In this document: in pieces, positions 27,130 through 35,819 of the stretch
How positions within the stretch are numbered: position 1 is the stretch's first letter
Layout: every line of letters begins with the position of its first letter
From: an uncultured Clostridia bacterium
Lineage (GTDB): Bacteria > Bacillota > Clostridia > Christensenellales > CAG-1252
Assembly (NCBI GenBank): GCA_946648015.1
Contig: CAMPCZ010000003.1
Span: forward strand, 1-39,397
Direction of reading: 5' to 3'
Length of the DNA: 39,397 nt
The notes under the pieces: model-generated
The model's database searches: none
What the model was told of the DNA's origin: nothing
The model's input: the letters and a program-made list of their open reading frames with translations, nothing else
Made by a program: the position numbers and the translations under genes

Positions 27130-27995
27130 TCACTTCTATCGGCGAAATATTGGTGGACAAGTTGGTCAAGCAAGACCAAACGGTTTGCCACGTGGGCGGC
27201 GCGCCCTTCAACGTGGCGGTAGGCGCCGCTCGGTGCGGCAGTACGGTACGCTTTGTGGGTAAAGTGGGCGCCGACGAGATGGGCGATTTTTTGTTGCGCG
27301 AAGTGCCTCGCTACGGCGTGGACGCCCGCATAGCGGTCGACCCAGTCCGCCCCACCACGGTGGCGTTGGTCACCCTCGAGGATGGCGAGCGATCCTTTCG
27401 CTTTTTGCGCGACAATGCGGCCGACTATCACCTGGAGGAGGCGGATATGCGGGTGGCCGAGGGTAGCACCATCGTACACTTGGGCACGTTGATGCTGTCC
27501 AAGCCCGAGGGGCGTTTGGCCGCGGGCATAGCGGTGCGTTTGGCGCGCCAGAGCGGCGCAATGCTGTCGGTGGACGCCAATTTCCGCGACGATCTGTTTG
27601 CCACCAAAGCCTTGCGAAACGAGATCATGCGGCCCTATCTGATGGCCGCCGACATACTCAAGATGAGCGCCGATGAGTTGGTGGATTTCACGGGTGTGGA
27701 CGACCTCGACTTGGCGGTGAACGCGCTGGGCTACGACGGCTTGCTGTTCGTTACGGCGGGCAAAGAGCCTTCGCGCGCCTACTGGCATGGCTACAAGGTA
27801 GAGGAGGCGCCCCCCGTTTTGCCGAGCGTCGTAGATACGACCGGGGCGGGCGACGCTTTTTTCGGCGCGGTGCTGTCCCAGCTTGACGCAATATATCTTA
27901 GGGGGCAACAACCCACGCCCTCGGCTTTACAGCGCATATTGAACGTTGCCAATCGCTACGGCGCCGAGGCGACGCAAAGGGAGGGAGCGGTATGA
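27126..27995 (+). CDS. PfkB-family carbohydrate kinase (fructokinase-like)
   Basis: ATG 27126 overlapping the manA stop (ATGA); VGGAPFNVAVGAARCG, SVDANFRDDLF, VVDTTGAGDAFFGAVLSQL. Confidence 0.9.
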   Translation: MITSIGEILVDKLVKQDQTVCHVGGAPFNVAVGAARCGSTVRFVGKVGADEMGDFLLREVPRYGVDARIAVDPVRPTTVALVTLEDGERSFRFLRDNAADYHLEEADMRVAEGSTIVHLGTLMLSKPEGRLAAGIAVRLARQSGAMLSVDANFRDDLFATKALRNEIMRPYLMAADILKMSADELVDFTGVDDLDLAVNALGYDGLLFVTAGKEPSRAYWHGYKVEEAPPVLPSVVDTTGAGDAFFGAVLSQLDAIYLRGQQPTPSALQRILNVANRYGAEATQREGAV

Positions 27996-30907
27996 TCACC
28001 ATTATCAAGATGTTGGCGGCGGGGCTGATGAAACACCCCAACATAGCGCGCCACGCGCTCAAAGTGAAAAAGAAAGTGTTTCGTCCCGTTGCCGAGTTGA
28101 CGGTAGACGCCTACCCCACGGCCGAGCCTATAGCGCTGTCGGCGGTGGACAACGTCGAGGCCGTTCGCATGAAAAAAGGCAAACTGTGGGCACGGGAGCA
28201 CTTCGGTTCGTGCTGGTTCCACCTGATGGGAACGGTGCCCGCCGAGGCCGCGGGCGCTCATTTGGTCATATTGATGAAGGTGCAGGGCGAGGGTTTGTCG
28301 TACGACGGCGACGAAACGGGCGACCTTATCACCTCTATTTTGTCGGTACCCGACGTGTTGCAACCCCCCACCGTCGGCAAGTGCGTCATAGACCTTGGCG
28401 AGGGCGCCGCGGCAGGCACCGCTGTCGACAAATGGGTGGATGCGGGCTACAACGGCATCAACGGCAATTTCCTTTTCAAAGCCAAGTTTTGCTATGCCAC
28501 TTTGGCCGTGCGCGACGAGGCATTGTGGGACTACTACTACGACTATATGACGTTGGCGTTGCTGTTGGCGACCGACGGCCGCAATCCGCGCTTGACGCCC
28601 GCGCTCAAAGAGAAATTGCTGTCTACCCTTGCCGAAGCCAACGTATTGTACGACAATCACCGGCTGGAGGCCGCGCATAAGGTGCTGCGCCGCTACTACG
28701 ATCTGCCCAATACCCAAGAGGGCGTGCGCTACACGCTGGTGGGGCACGCGCACCTCGACTTAGCCTGGATGTGGCCCAAGCGCGAAAGTATGCGCAAGGC
28801 CGTGCGTTCGCTTACCAATGCGGTGCGTCAAGCCGAGCGTTGCCCCGACTACGTGTTTGGCGTTAGCCAAGCCCAAATGCTCGATTGGGTGCGCCAAAGC
28901 ACCCCCACGTTGTTTGAAAAGTTGCGCCAACTGGTGGACAAAGGCAACGTGGAATTGCAGGGCGGTATGTGGGTAGAGTGCGATTGCAATTTGCCTTCGG
29001 GCGAGAGTTTGGTGCGCCAATTCGTCTATGGCGACGAATTCTTTTTGCGCTACTTCGGGCGCACTTCGTCTACGGTGTGGCTGCCCGACGCGTTCGGTTT
29101 TCCCTACACGTTGCCGCAAATCATCAAAGGTGTGGGCAAGGCTTATTTCGCCACCACCAAAATCAACTGGAACAGAGTCAACAAATTCCCCTACCAAAGT
29201 TTTCGCTGGATAGGGCCCGACGGTAGCGCGGTGCTCGCGCATATATCGCCCGAAGGCACCTATTGCAACGATGGCACCCCGCTGGCGGTGGCCAAGGCCG
29301 AGGCGCGCAACGTGCAAAAAGAAACGGGCACGGCGCTCCTCATCTACGGCGTAGGCGACGGTGGCGGCGGCCCCGGCGAGGGACACGTGCAGTTGGCGCG
29401 TCGCTCGGTAGGGTTGGAGGGCATGGCGCGCACACGGCTTGGCAGTGCCCAAAGCTTTTTTGAAGAGTTGGCCGAGGTAAAGGGCTTGCCCGACTACGAC
29501 GGCGAATTGTACCTCGAATACCACCGCGGCACCTATACCTCGCAGGCCGCCAACAAGCGGTGTAATCGCATAGCCGAGCGCGAGTTGCATACACTCGAGT
29601 GGTTGTTGGCACAAAAGGGATTGGACGACCATTGCACGCACGAGCTGTGGAAAACGGTGCTTTTCAACCAATTTCACGATATTTTGCCGGGGTCGGGCAT
29701 AGAGCGCGTTCATCGCGAGAGCGTGGACGAATTGCAGTCCGCCATAGACAGGATGCGGCGCGAAATAGCCGCCTTGCTGCCTGCGAAAGAAGGCGTGGGC
29801 TGGCTCAATCCCTCCCCCTTCGGTCGCGCCGAGTACCAAACCCACCAAGGCGCCGTCTATCTCGTGCGGGCGGATGGCTACAGTTCGGCCACCTACACGC
29901 CCGTTGCCACAGATAGCCGCGTAGGGGACGATTGTATCGAAAACGATTTGGTAAAAGTGGTCTTTGACAAAGGCGTCATCGTATCCTATCGGGACAAAAC
30001 CACCGGGATCGAGCACGCCAAAGGCGGGCTGAACCGCTTGCGCCTCTACTACGACAAGGACAAGCGCTACGACGCATGGAACCTCGGGCCGGACTACCAA
30101 AACCACCCACGCGCCATACGCTATCTGGGCGCCGAGGCCTATATGGATGGCGGGGACGCCGTGATGGCATTGCGCTTTGGATTGCCCCACGGCGAGGTGC
30201 GGCAACAAGTGCGTTTGGGGTACGGCAAAGCGGTGCGCTTCGACACCGTGGTGGATTGGTATGAGGAGCACCTTGACTTGCGCGCCGACTTTGTGCCCAC
30301 CATCTATGCGCCCAAGGCGACTTGCGATATCCAATTCGGTTCCATCGAGCGCGACACCACCAACGATACCTCGATAGCGCGCGCTCAAATCGAAGTTTGC
30401 GCGCACAAATACGTCTCCGTCGCCGACGAAAGGGGCATATTTGCGCTGTACAACGATTGCAAGTACGGCCACCGCCTCAAAGAGGGAGTGCTGAGCCTCA
30501 ACCTGCTGCGCAGTCCCAAAAAGCCCGACCCGCAATGCGATATGGGCACGCATCATTTTTCCTATGCGATGGATATACCCGCCGACCCCATGGCGGCGGT
30601 CGCAGCCGCATACAATTTCAATATGCCTATGCTCAAGACCGAGGGAGACGCCGCCATACGGCCGATGGTGTCGGCGGATAGCTCCAACGTGGTGATAGAG
30701 ACAATCAAACCGCGCCGCGACGGCAAAGGCTTTGCGGTGCGCCTCTACGAGCGATCGGGCGTTGCCACCGAGTGCAAATTGTCGTTTGCCGCGCCCTACA
30801 AGAGTTTGGCAGTTGCCGATTTGTTGGAGCAAAACGCCCGCCCCGCCGAAGAAGTGCTACGCTTTGCGCCGCACGAGATCAAGACTTTGTTGGTCGAAAG
30901 GGAGTAG
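27992..30907 (+). CDS. GH38-family alpha-mannosidase
   Basis: 971 aa; GHAHLDLAWMWPKRE, WLPDAFGFPYTLPQI, EYHRGTYTSQAANKRCNRIAEREL; no signal peptide; ATGA overlap with the upstream kinase. Confidence 0.92.
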   Translation: MITIIKMLAAGLMKHPNIARHALKVKKKVFRPVAELTVDAYPTAEPIALSAVDNVEAVRMKKGKLWAREHFGSCWFHLMGTVPAEAAGAHLVILMKVQGEGLSYDGDETGDLITSILSVPDVLQPPTVGKCVIDLGEGAAAGTAVDKWVDAGYNGINGNFLFKAKFCYATLAVRDEALWDYYYDYMTLALLLATDGRNPRLTPALKEKLLSTLAEANVLYDNHRLEAAHKVLRRYYDLPNTQEGVRYTLVGHAHLDLAWMWPKRESMRKAVRSLTNAVRQAERCPDYVFGVSQAQMLDWVRQSTPTLFEKLRQLVDKGNVELQGGMWVECDCNLPSGESLVRQFVYGDEFFLRYFGRTSSTVWLPDAFGFPYTLPQIIKGVGKAYFATTKINWNRVNKFPYQSFRWIGPDGSAVLAHISPEGTYCNDGTPLAVAKAEARNVQKETGTALLIYGVGDGGGGPGEGHVQLARRSVGLEGMARTRLGSAQSFFEELAEVKGLPDYDGELYLEYHRGTYTSQAANKRCNRIAERELHTLEWLLAQKGLDDHCTHELWKTVLFNQFHDILPGSGIERVHRESVDELQSAIDRMRREIAALLPAKEGVGWLNPSPFGRAEYQTHQGAVYLVRADGYSSATYTPVATDSRVGDDCIENDLVKVVFDKGVIVSYRDKTTGIEHAKGGLNRLRLYYDKDKRYDAWNLGPDYQNHPRAIRYLGAEAYMDGGDAVMALRFGLPHGEVRQQVRLGYGKAVRFDTVVDWYEEHLDLRADFVPTIYAPKATCDIQFGSIERDTTNDTSIARAQIEVCAHKYVSVADERGIFALYNDCKYGHRLKEGVLSLNLLRSPKKPDPQCDMGTHHFSYAMDIPADPMAAVAAAYNFNMPMLKTEGDAAIRPMVSADSSNVVIETIKPRRDGKGFAVRLYERSGVATECKLSFAAPYKSLAVADLLEQNARPAEEVLRFAPHEIKTLLVERE

Positions 30908-30918
30908 AAACGAAACCC

Positions 30919-30955
30919 AAAAGGTCGATATGCCGGCGTGGCATATCGACCTTTT
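30919..30955. terminator. Bidirectional terminator
   Basis: AAAAGGTCGATATGCC...GGCATATCGACCTTTTT. Confidence 0.8.
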
Positions 30956-30970
30956 TGTCGGTATAGCGCG

Positions 30971-31576
30971 CTATACCGGCACGCAGTCCTGCTCGTTGAG
31001 GATCAATTTGACCGAGCCCTGTTTCTCCTGACACAGCGGGCAGGTCTCAAAGGCCTCTTTGCCTTCGGCTTGGTAGCCGCAGGAAGGGCATTCCCACACC
31101 ACCGATTTTTCCTTGCAATATTGGGTGTCGTCTTTGAATTGGCGATACAGGTCGGTGAGTATGCGATGGTGGCGTTGTTCCACTTTGGCCACGTTGTCAA
31201 AAAGGCCCGCTATGTCGTCGAAGCCCTCGTCGCGGGCGGTTTTGGCAAAAGAGGGGTAGATAGTATAGCCCTCGTCCTCTTCGTCCATCGCCGCAAGGCG
31301 CAGGTTTTCCACCAAATCCCATTTTTCGCGGAAGGGGTAGCCCGAGCTGATGTCTATGTTGTTGATGGTCTTGTTAGTAGCCGATTGAATGAAGCTATAA
31401 AACATACGCGCATGGTTAAATTCGTTGTAGGCCAACTTGTCTATCTCGGCCGCCAACGCCTTGTAGCCCTGCTGTCTTGCGCCGTATTCCAAGTATTCGT
31501 AGCGCGCCCGCGCCATACATTCTCCCGCAAACGCTTTGGCCAAATTGAAATAGGTTTTGCTTTTTACTAATTCCAT
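30971..31576 (-). CDS. Rubrerythrin
   Basis: N-terminal ferritin-like diiron domain (FAGECMARARYEYLEYGARQQG, EFNHARMFY) and C-terminal rubredoxin-like WECPSCGYQAEGKEAFETCPLCQEKQG. Confidence 0.94.
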   Translation of the reverse strand: MELVKSKTYFNLAKAFAGECMARARYEYLEYGARQQGYKALAAEIDKLAYNEFNHARMFYSFIQSATNKTINNIDISSGYPFREKWDLVENLRLAAMDEEDEGYTIYPSFAKTARDEGFDDIAGLFDNVAKVEQRHHRILTDLYRQFKDDTQYCKEKSVVWECPSCGYQAEGKEAFETCPLCQEKQGSVKLILNEQDCVPV

Positions 31577-31674
31577 AATACCTCCTTATGCGACATTGTC
31601 GTACAGAAGGATAATGCCCCAAAACGCACTTTCCTATTCGTCGATATGCGCCCTATGGGGCAATTTGGCGCCTT

Positions 31675-32361
31675 TTAGGCCAAAAGTTCCCGCAAAACCC
31701 TCAAATATCGCTCGCAATCCACCTTGCCCGACGCCAAAATGTCCACCGAAATGCCTCGCCCTGCGGGGGCTTTGCTTAGGCTTGCCGCCAAGGCTTCGTT
31801 GGCGTCGAAAGTGCGTGTGGCTTGCGTCAACGCTGCCAAAAGCGAGCGTACCAACAGGTAATGGGTACACCCTATCACGAGGTTGTCGTACGGCCCCGCG
31901 GGCAATGCGCGCCGACAGTAATCCTCTATGGGCGCAAGGTGCGGATAATGTGCGTCGATCAGTTGCGCCAGTCGGGGCAGCGCCACCACGTCCAGTAGGG
32001 CGTCGCTCTTGTAGTGCGCGGCGGTATATGCGGTGGCTATCAAGAGGGTTTTGCCGCCGCTCCGCTGCGCGTCGTATAGGGCAGGCGTCACGCCGTATAT
32101 GGGTACCGCCAAAGCGGCGGCAAGATGCTCTTTGGCGGCAATGGTAGCCGTGTTGCACGCCAGCACGATGCGATCGGCGCCCCTTGCTACGAGCGATTCG
32201 GCCGCCTCTTGCGCCGCCTCTATGATGGCATGGGCGGGTAGATTGCCGTAGGGCGCGTGGCGCGTGTCGGCATAGTAGCAATAGGCGTGGTCTACCTTTG
32301 CTTTGCACAAAGCGGACAGAGTAGTCAGGCCGCCCATACCGCTGTCTATAATTCCAACCAT
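31675..32361 (-). CDS. murI: Glutamate racemase
   Basis: MVGIIDSGMGGLTTLSAL, ADTRHAPYGNL, VLACNTATIAA, VIGCTHYLL. Confidence 0.93.
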   Translation of the reverse strand: MVGIIDSGMGGLTTLSALCKAKVDHAYCYYADTRHAPYGNLPAHAIIEAAQEAAESLVARGADRIVLACNTATIAAKEHLAAALAVPIYGVTPALYDAQRSGGKTLLIATAYTAAHYKSDALLDVVALPRLAQLIDAHYPHLAPIEDYCRRALPAGPYDNLVIGCTHYLLVRSLLAALTQATRTFDANEALAASLSKAPAGRGISVDILASGKVDCERYLRVLRELLA

Positions 32362-32479
32362 AGTATATTATATAATTTTTTTTGCTAACTGTGTTAGAAA
32401 TTGCTTGCAAAATCGCTCGTTGTATAGTAGTATAATTAAAGTCTATACTTTGACAAATTTACCATAAAAGGGGTACAAT

Positions 32480-34498
32480 ATGAAAGTTTTTGAAACAAAT
32501 GCAATCCGTAACGTAGCGCTCATCGGGCACGGCGGCGAAGGTAAAACTTCTTTGGCCGAGGCGATGCTGTTCAACGCCAAGTCTATAGACCGCTTGGGTC
32601 GTGTGGACGACGGCAACTCCACTATGGACTACGATCCCGAAGAGATCGCCCGCAAGATCTCCATCGGTTTGTCCGCCGGCTACGCGGTGTGGAAAGACGT
32701 CAAGATCAACGTACTCGACACGCCCGGATTTTTCGACTTTGAGGGCGAAGTCATCGCCGCGTTGCACGTCTGCGAGGCCGCCGTTATCGTTACCAGCGCT
32801 TCGGGCAATATGACCGTAGGCACCGAAAAGGCGTTGGAGATGGTAGGCGAACGCAAAAAACCCGCCATTCTTTTCGTCAACGGCGTCACCAAAGAGAACG
32901 CCAACTATGTGGAGACCATCAACGCCATTCGCGCATCTTACTCCAAGGTCGTTATGGCCGAGATCCCCATCGTCGAGGCTCTCACCATGAAGGGTTACGT
33001 CAACGTGTTGGAAGGCAAGGCCTTCGACATGAACGGCAACGAGATCGCCATTCCCGCCGCTCTGCAATCGGCATACGAAGAGGCTCGCCTCGAGATCGTT
33101 GAGTTGGCCGCCGAGACCGACGACGCCTTGATGGAGAAGTATTTTGAAGAGGGCGACTTGTCGCACGACGAGGTCATCTCGGGCATCAAAGCCGCTATCG
33201 CGCAAGACAGCGCCATTCTCGCATACGGCGGCTCCGCCACCCAAAACGTGGGCGTCACCAACTTGATGGACGCCATTATCAAATTCGTTCCCGCTCCCGT
33301 CGCCAAGACCGAGGGCACCTGCCTGCAAGTCTTCAAGAGCGTGGTAGACCCCTTCGTGGGCAAATTGTTGCTCTTCAAGGTAGAGGGCGGCTCGGTTGCT
33401 TCGGGCATGAGCCTCAACAACGTCAATGCCGACAAGCAAGAGCGCATCAGCAGCCTCTATTGTCTCAAGGGCAAAAAGCAAGAGGGCGTGGACAAATTGA
33501 ACGCGGGCGACATCGGTGCCGTGGCCAAATTGAGCTACACCAAGACGGGCGACACCTTGGGTGACGACAGCGTTACCGAGCCCTTCGACGCCATTCCCTT
33601 CCCCGCTCCCGTCATTGCGTTGGCTATCAACGCCGCCAAAGTGGACGATCAAGAGAAAGTCATCGCCAGCATCTACAAGATGTTGGAGGAAGAGAGCACC
33701 GTATCCATCGAGCAAAACGCCGAGACCAACGAGACCCTGTTGTGCGGTATGGGCGAAATGCAGTTGGACATCATCTGCAAAAAGGTTAAGAATAAATACA
33801 ACGTGGACGCATTGTTGCGCGAACCCCGCGTAAGCTATCGCGAAGCCATTCACCATTCGGCCGAGGCCGTCGGTCGCCACAAGAAGCAAACGGGCGGCGC
33901 CGGTCAATTCGGTCAATGCTCGGTGCGCTTTGAGCCGGGTGCCGCGGATGGCGTGTTCGAGTTTGTAGACGCCGTCGTTGGCGGTGCCATTCCCCGTCAA
34001 TTTATCCCCGCGGTCGAAAAGGGCTTGCGCGAGGCATTCAAAACCGGTGTGTTGGCCGGCTACCCCATGATCGACCTCAAATGCACCGTATTCGACGGCA
34101 AATATCACCCCGTCGACAGCAAGGAGATCGCCTTTATCTCGGCTGCCAAATTGGCGTATGAGGAGGGTATCAACAAGGCCGGTCCCTACTTCCTCGAGCC
34201 TGTCAACGACGTCAAGATCATCGTGCCCGAGAGTTATCTCGGCGACGTTATGGGTGACGTAAGCAAACGCCGTGGCGCCATCAAGTTCACCGAGCAAGAG
34301 AATGGCAAGCAAATCATTTCCGCCTCCATTCCCCAAGCCGAGATGCTCAAGTACGCCACCGACCTGCGCTCTATGACCCAAGGTCGCGGCCGCTTCGTCA
34401 GCACTTTTGCCGAGTATCAGGAAGTGCCCGCCAGCGCCAACGCCAAGATCATCGAAGACGCCAAAAAGCGCAAAGCCGAATTGGACGCTCGCAAGTAA
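32480..34498 (+). CDS. Elongation factor G paralog (EF-G2-like translational GTPase)
   Basis: 672 aa; GHGGEGKTSLAEAMLFN, NVLDTPGFFDFEGEV, GGAGQFGQCSVRFEPG; SD AAAGGGG before ATG. Confidence 0.92.
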   Translation: MKVFETNAIRNVALIGHGGEGKTSLAEAMLFNAKSIDRLGRVDDGNSTMDYDPEEIARKISIGLSAGYAVWKDVKINVLDTPGFFDFEGEVIAALHVCEAAVIVTSASGNMTVGTEKALEMVGERKKPAILFVNGVTKENANYVETINAIRASYSKVVMAEIPIVEALTMKGYVNVLEGKAFDMNGNEIAIPAALQSAYEEARLEIVELAAETDDALMEKYFEEGDLSHDEVISGIKAAIAQDSAILAYGGSATQNVGVTNLMDAIIKFVPAPVAKTEGTCLQVFKSVVDPFVGKLLLFKVEGGSVASGMSLNNVNADKQERISSLYCLKGKKQEGVDKLNAGDIGAVAKLSYTKTGDTLGDDSVTEPFDAIPFPAPVIALAINAAKVDDQEKVIASIYKMLEEESTVSIEQNAETNETLLCGMGEMQLDIICKKVKNKYNVDALLREPRVSYREAIHHSAEAVGRHKKQTGGAGQFGQCSVRFEPGAADGVFEFVDAVVGGAIPRQFIPAVEKGLREAFKTGVLAGYPMIDLKCTVFDGKYHPVDSKEIAFISAAKLAYEEGINKAGPYFLEPVNDVKIIVPESYLGDVMGDVSKRRGAIKFTEQENGKQIISASIPQAEMLKYATDLRSMTQGRGRFVSTFAEYQEVPASANAKIIEDAKKRKAELDARK

Positions 34499-34512
34499 TT
34501 TGTTTCAAATGT

Positions 34513-34541
34513 AAACCCTCGGCCTCGGCCGAGGGTTTTTT
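34513..34541 (+). terminator. Rho-independent terminator
   Basis: AAACCCTCGGCC-TC-GGCCGAGGGTTT + T tract. Confidence 0.9.
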
Positions 34542-34590
34542 CGTGCAATCTTGCATTTTGTAAGCGTTGGTCTGCCTGATTTTGGAAGAT

Positions 34591-34619
34591 TTGACAGAAT
34601 GTTGCATTGGTGATATACT
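34591..34619 (+). promoter_or_regulatory. Strong sigma-A-type promoter for the lipoprotein
   Basis: TTGACA, 17-nt spacer, TATACT. Confidence 0.8.
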
Positions 34620-34652
34620 ATCTATATAAGCGCATATGCGCGGGAGGCAGTT

Positions 34653-35651
34653 ATGAAAAGATTTAGCATAGTCATTGCTGTATTGATGGTGGCGGTTTTG
34701 TGCCTTGCGGGGCTAACGGCTTGTTATCCGTCCAAACCCGCCAAACTCGACAAAGTGGTCGGTACGTACGAATTGATCGACTTTACGCGCACCTATAGCT
34801 CTGTCAACGCCGAAACGGGCGAGAGCGAATCGCAGGTGACCGACTATATTGCCGACAAGGGCGTCAAGGCCTATTTGGTTGTGCGCGCCGACGGTACGGG
34901 TTATTACGTCTACCAAGACAACGACACGCCGCTTTCGGCAAGGATAGTCAAAATCACCTATTCCTACGATGAAGAAGACCCCACTTTGGTGGAAAGCATC
35001 GTCTACGACAACGGCACCGCCTCTACGGGCGACGGCTACCCCGGCAAAGGGCGCGAACCGCTGGGCGTCTATTTCAAGGGACGCACCAAGGTGCTGTCCT
35101 ATTCATTGCCGGCGCTGTCGGGCAAGATACTCAAACGCGCCTATAGCCAGTCTGTCAAATACAGCCGCGTGGACAACGCCACCGACCTCAGCTACGTGCA
35201 AAAGCAGTTGGGCAAGACGCTTGCCGTGGCCGACTACGAGGTAGCCGGCTTGTCGGGCGTATTCTATTACCAAAGCCCCTACACGCCCGAGTATCCCTAC
35301 GTTTACTATATGATAGACTTGCGCGCCGCCGACAAAAAAGCGGACGTGTACTATATGTTCAAAGAGGACGAAGTTCCGCAAGAGCGTCGTGATTTGACCG
35401 TCAGTTTCGACGTGCCCGCCGACGCGCAGGAATACGGCGAGTATTATATTAAAGTGACGGTAGGCGACGACGTACTCTATGCGCCCTACAACAGCGGTAA
35501 GCCCGCTACTGCGTTGTGTCGGCTCGCCGAGGATAATGTAATAACGGAATGGTTCGACTACTATCGTGCGGGCGTCGATATAGCCTCGCTGCAGCAGCAG
35601 GGCCAAAGTGCATATGCCGAGTATAAGGCCTCCGTTGCCGAGGTCGAATAA
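34653..35651 (+). CDS. Predicted lipoprotein of unknown function
   Basis: Signal peptide with lipobox LTAC (MKRFSIVIAVLMVAVLCLAGLTACYPSKP); no recognised domain. Confidence 0.8.
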   Translation: MKRFSIVIAVLMVAVLCLAGLTACYPSKPAKLDKVVGTYELIDFTRTYSSVNAETGESESQVTDYIADKGVKAYLVVRADGTGYYVYQDNDTPLSARIVKITYSYDEEDPTLVESIVYDNGTASTGDGYPGKGREPLGVYFKGRTKVLSYSLPALSGKILKRAYSQSVKYSRVDNATDLSYVQKQLGKTLAVADYEVAGLSGVFYYQSPYTPEYPYVYYMIDLRAADKKADVYYMFKEDEVPQERRDLTVSFDVPADAQEYGEYYIKVTVGDDVLYAPYNSGKPATALCRLAEDNVITEWFDYYRAGVDIASLQQQGQSAYAEYKASVAEVE

Positions 35652-35667
35652 GAGGTATCGTTTTGCC

Positions 35668-35698
35668 GCAAAAACCCCGCCGTGGGCGGGGTTTTTGC
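35668..35698 (+). terminator. Rho-independent terminator
   Basis: GCAAAAACCCCGCC-GTG-GGCGGGGTTTTTGC. Confidence 0.85.
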
Positions 35699-35819
35699 TC
35701 GTTTTGGCGCCGAAAAGACAAATCATGGGGTATTGAGGTAAAAAATATTGCTTAATGGGTTAAAAATAAAATATTATATGTTATAATTGTATAGTATCAC
35801 AATGATATGGAGGTAGATT

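Noticed and set aside
28760-30832. 690-aa antisense ORF opposite the GH38 mannosidase
   Set aside because: Same shadow-ORF composition; the forward strand is a confident conserved enzyme.
32450-32479. TTGACA...TACAAT immediately before the EF-G paralog as a promoter
   Set aside because: The spacer is 18 nt and the -10 would lie directly against the ATG, overlapping the SD region (AAAGGGG); a normal SD-led start is more likely, with the true promoter further upstream.
32459-34381. 640-aa antisense ORF opposite the EF-G paralog
   Set aside because: His/Val/Gly/Gln-rich shadow translation with no recognisable domain, opposite a clearly conserved gene; a product of codon bias that avoids antisense stops.
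35701-35733. Possible SigB-type promoter (GTTT ... GGGTAT) upstream of the second PP2C gene
   Set aside because: The spacing (about 21 nt) is far from the SigB-type range; no convincing alternative-sigma promoter was found in the window despite the Rsb-like genes.
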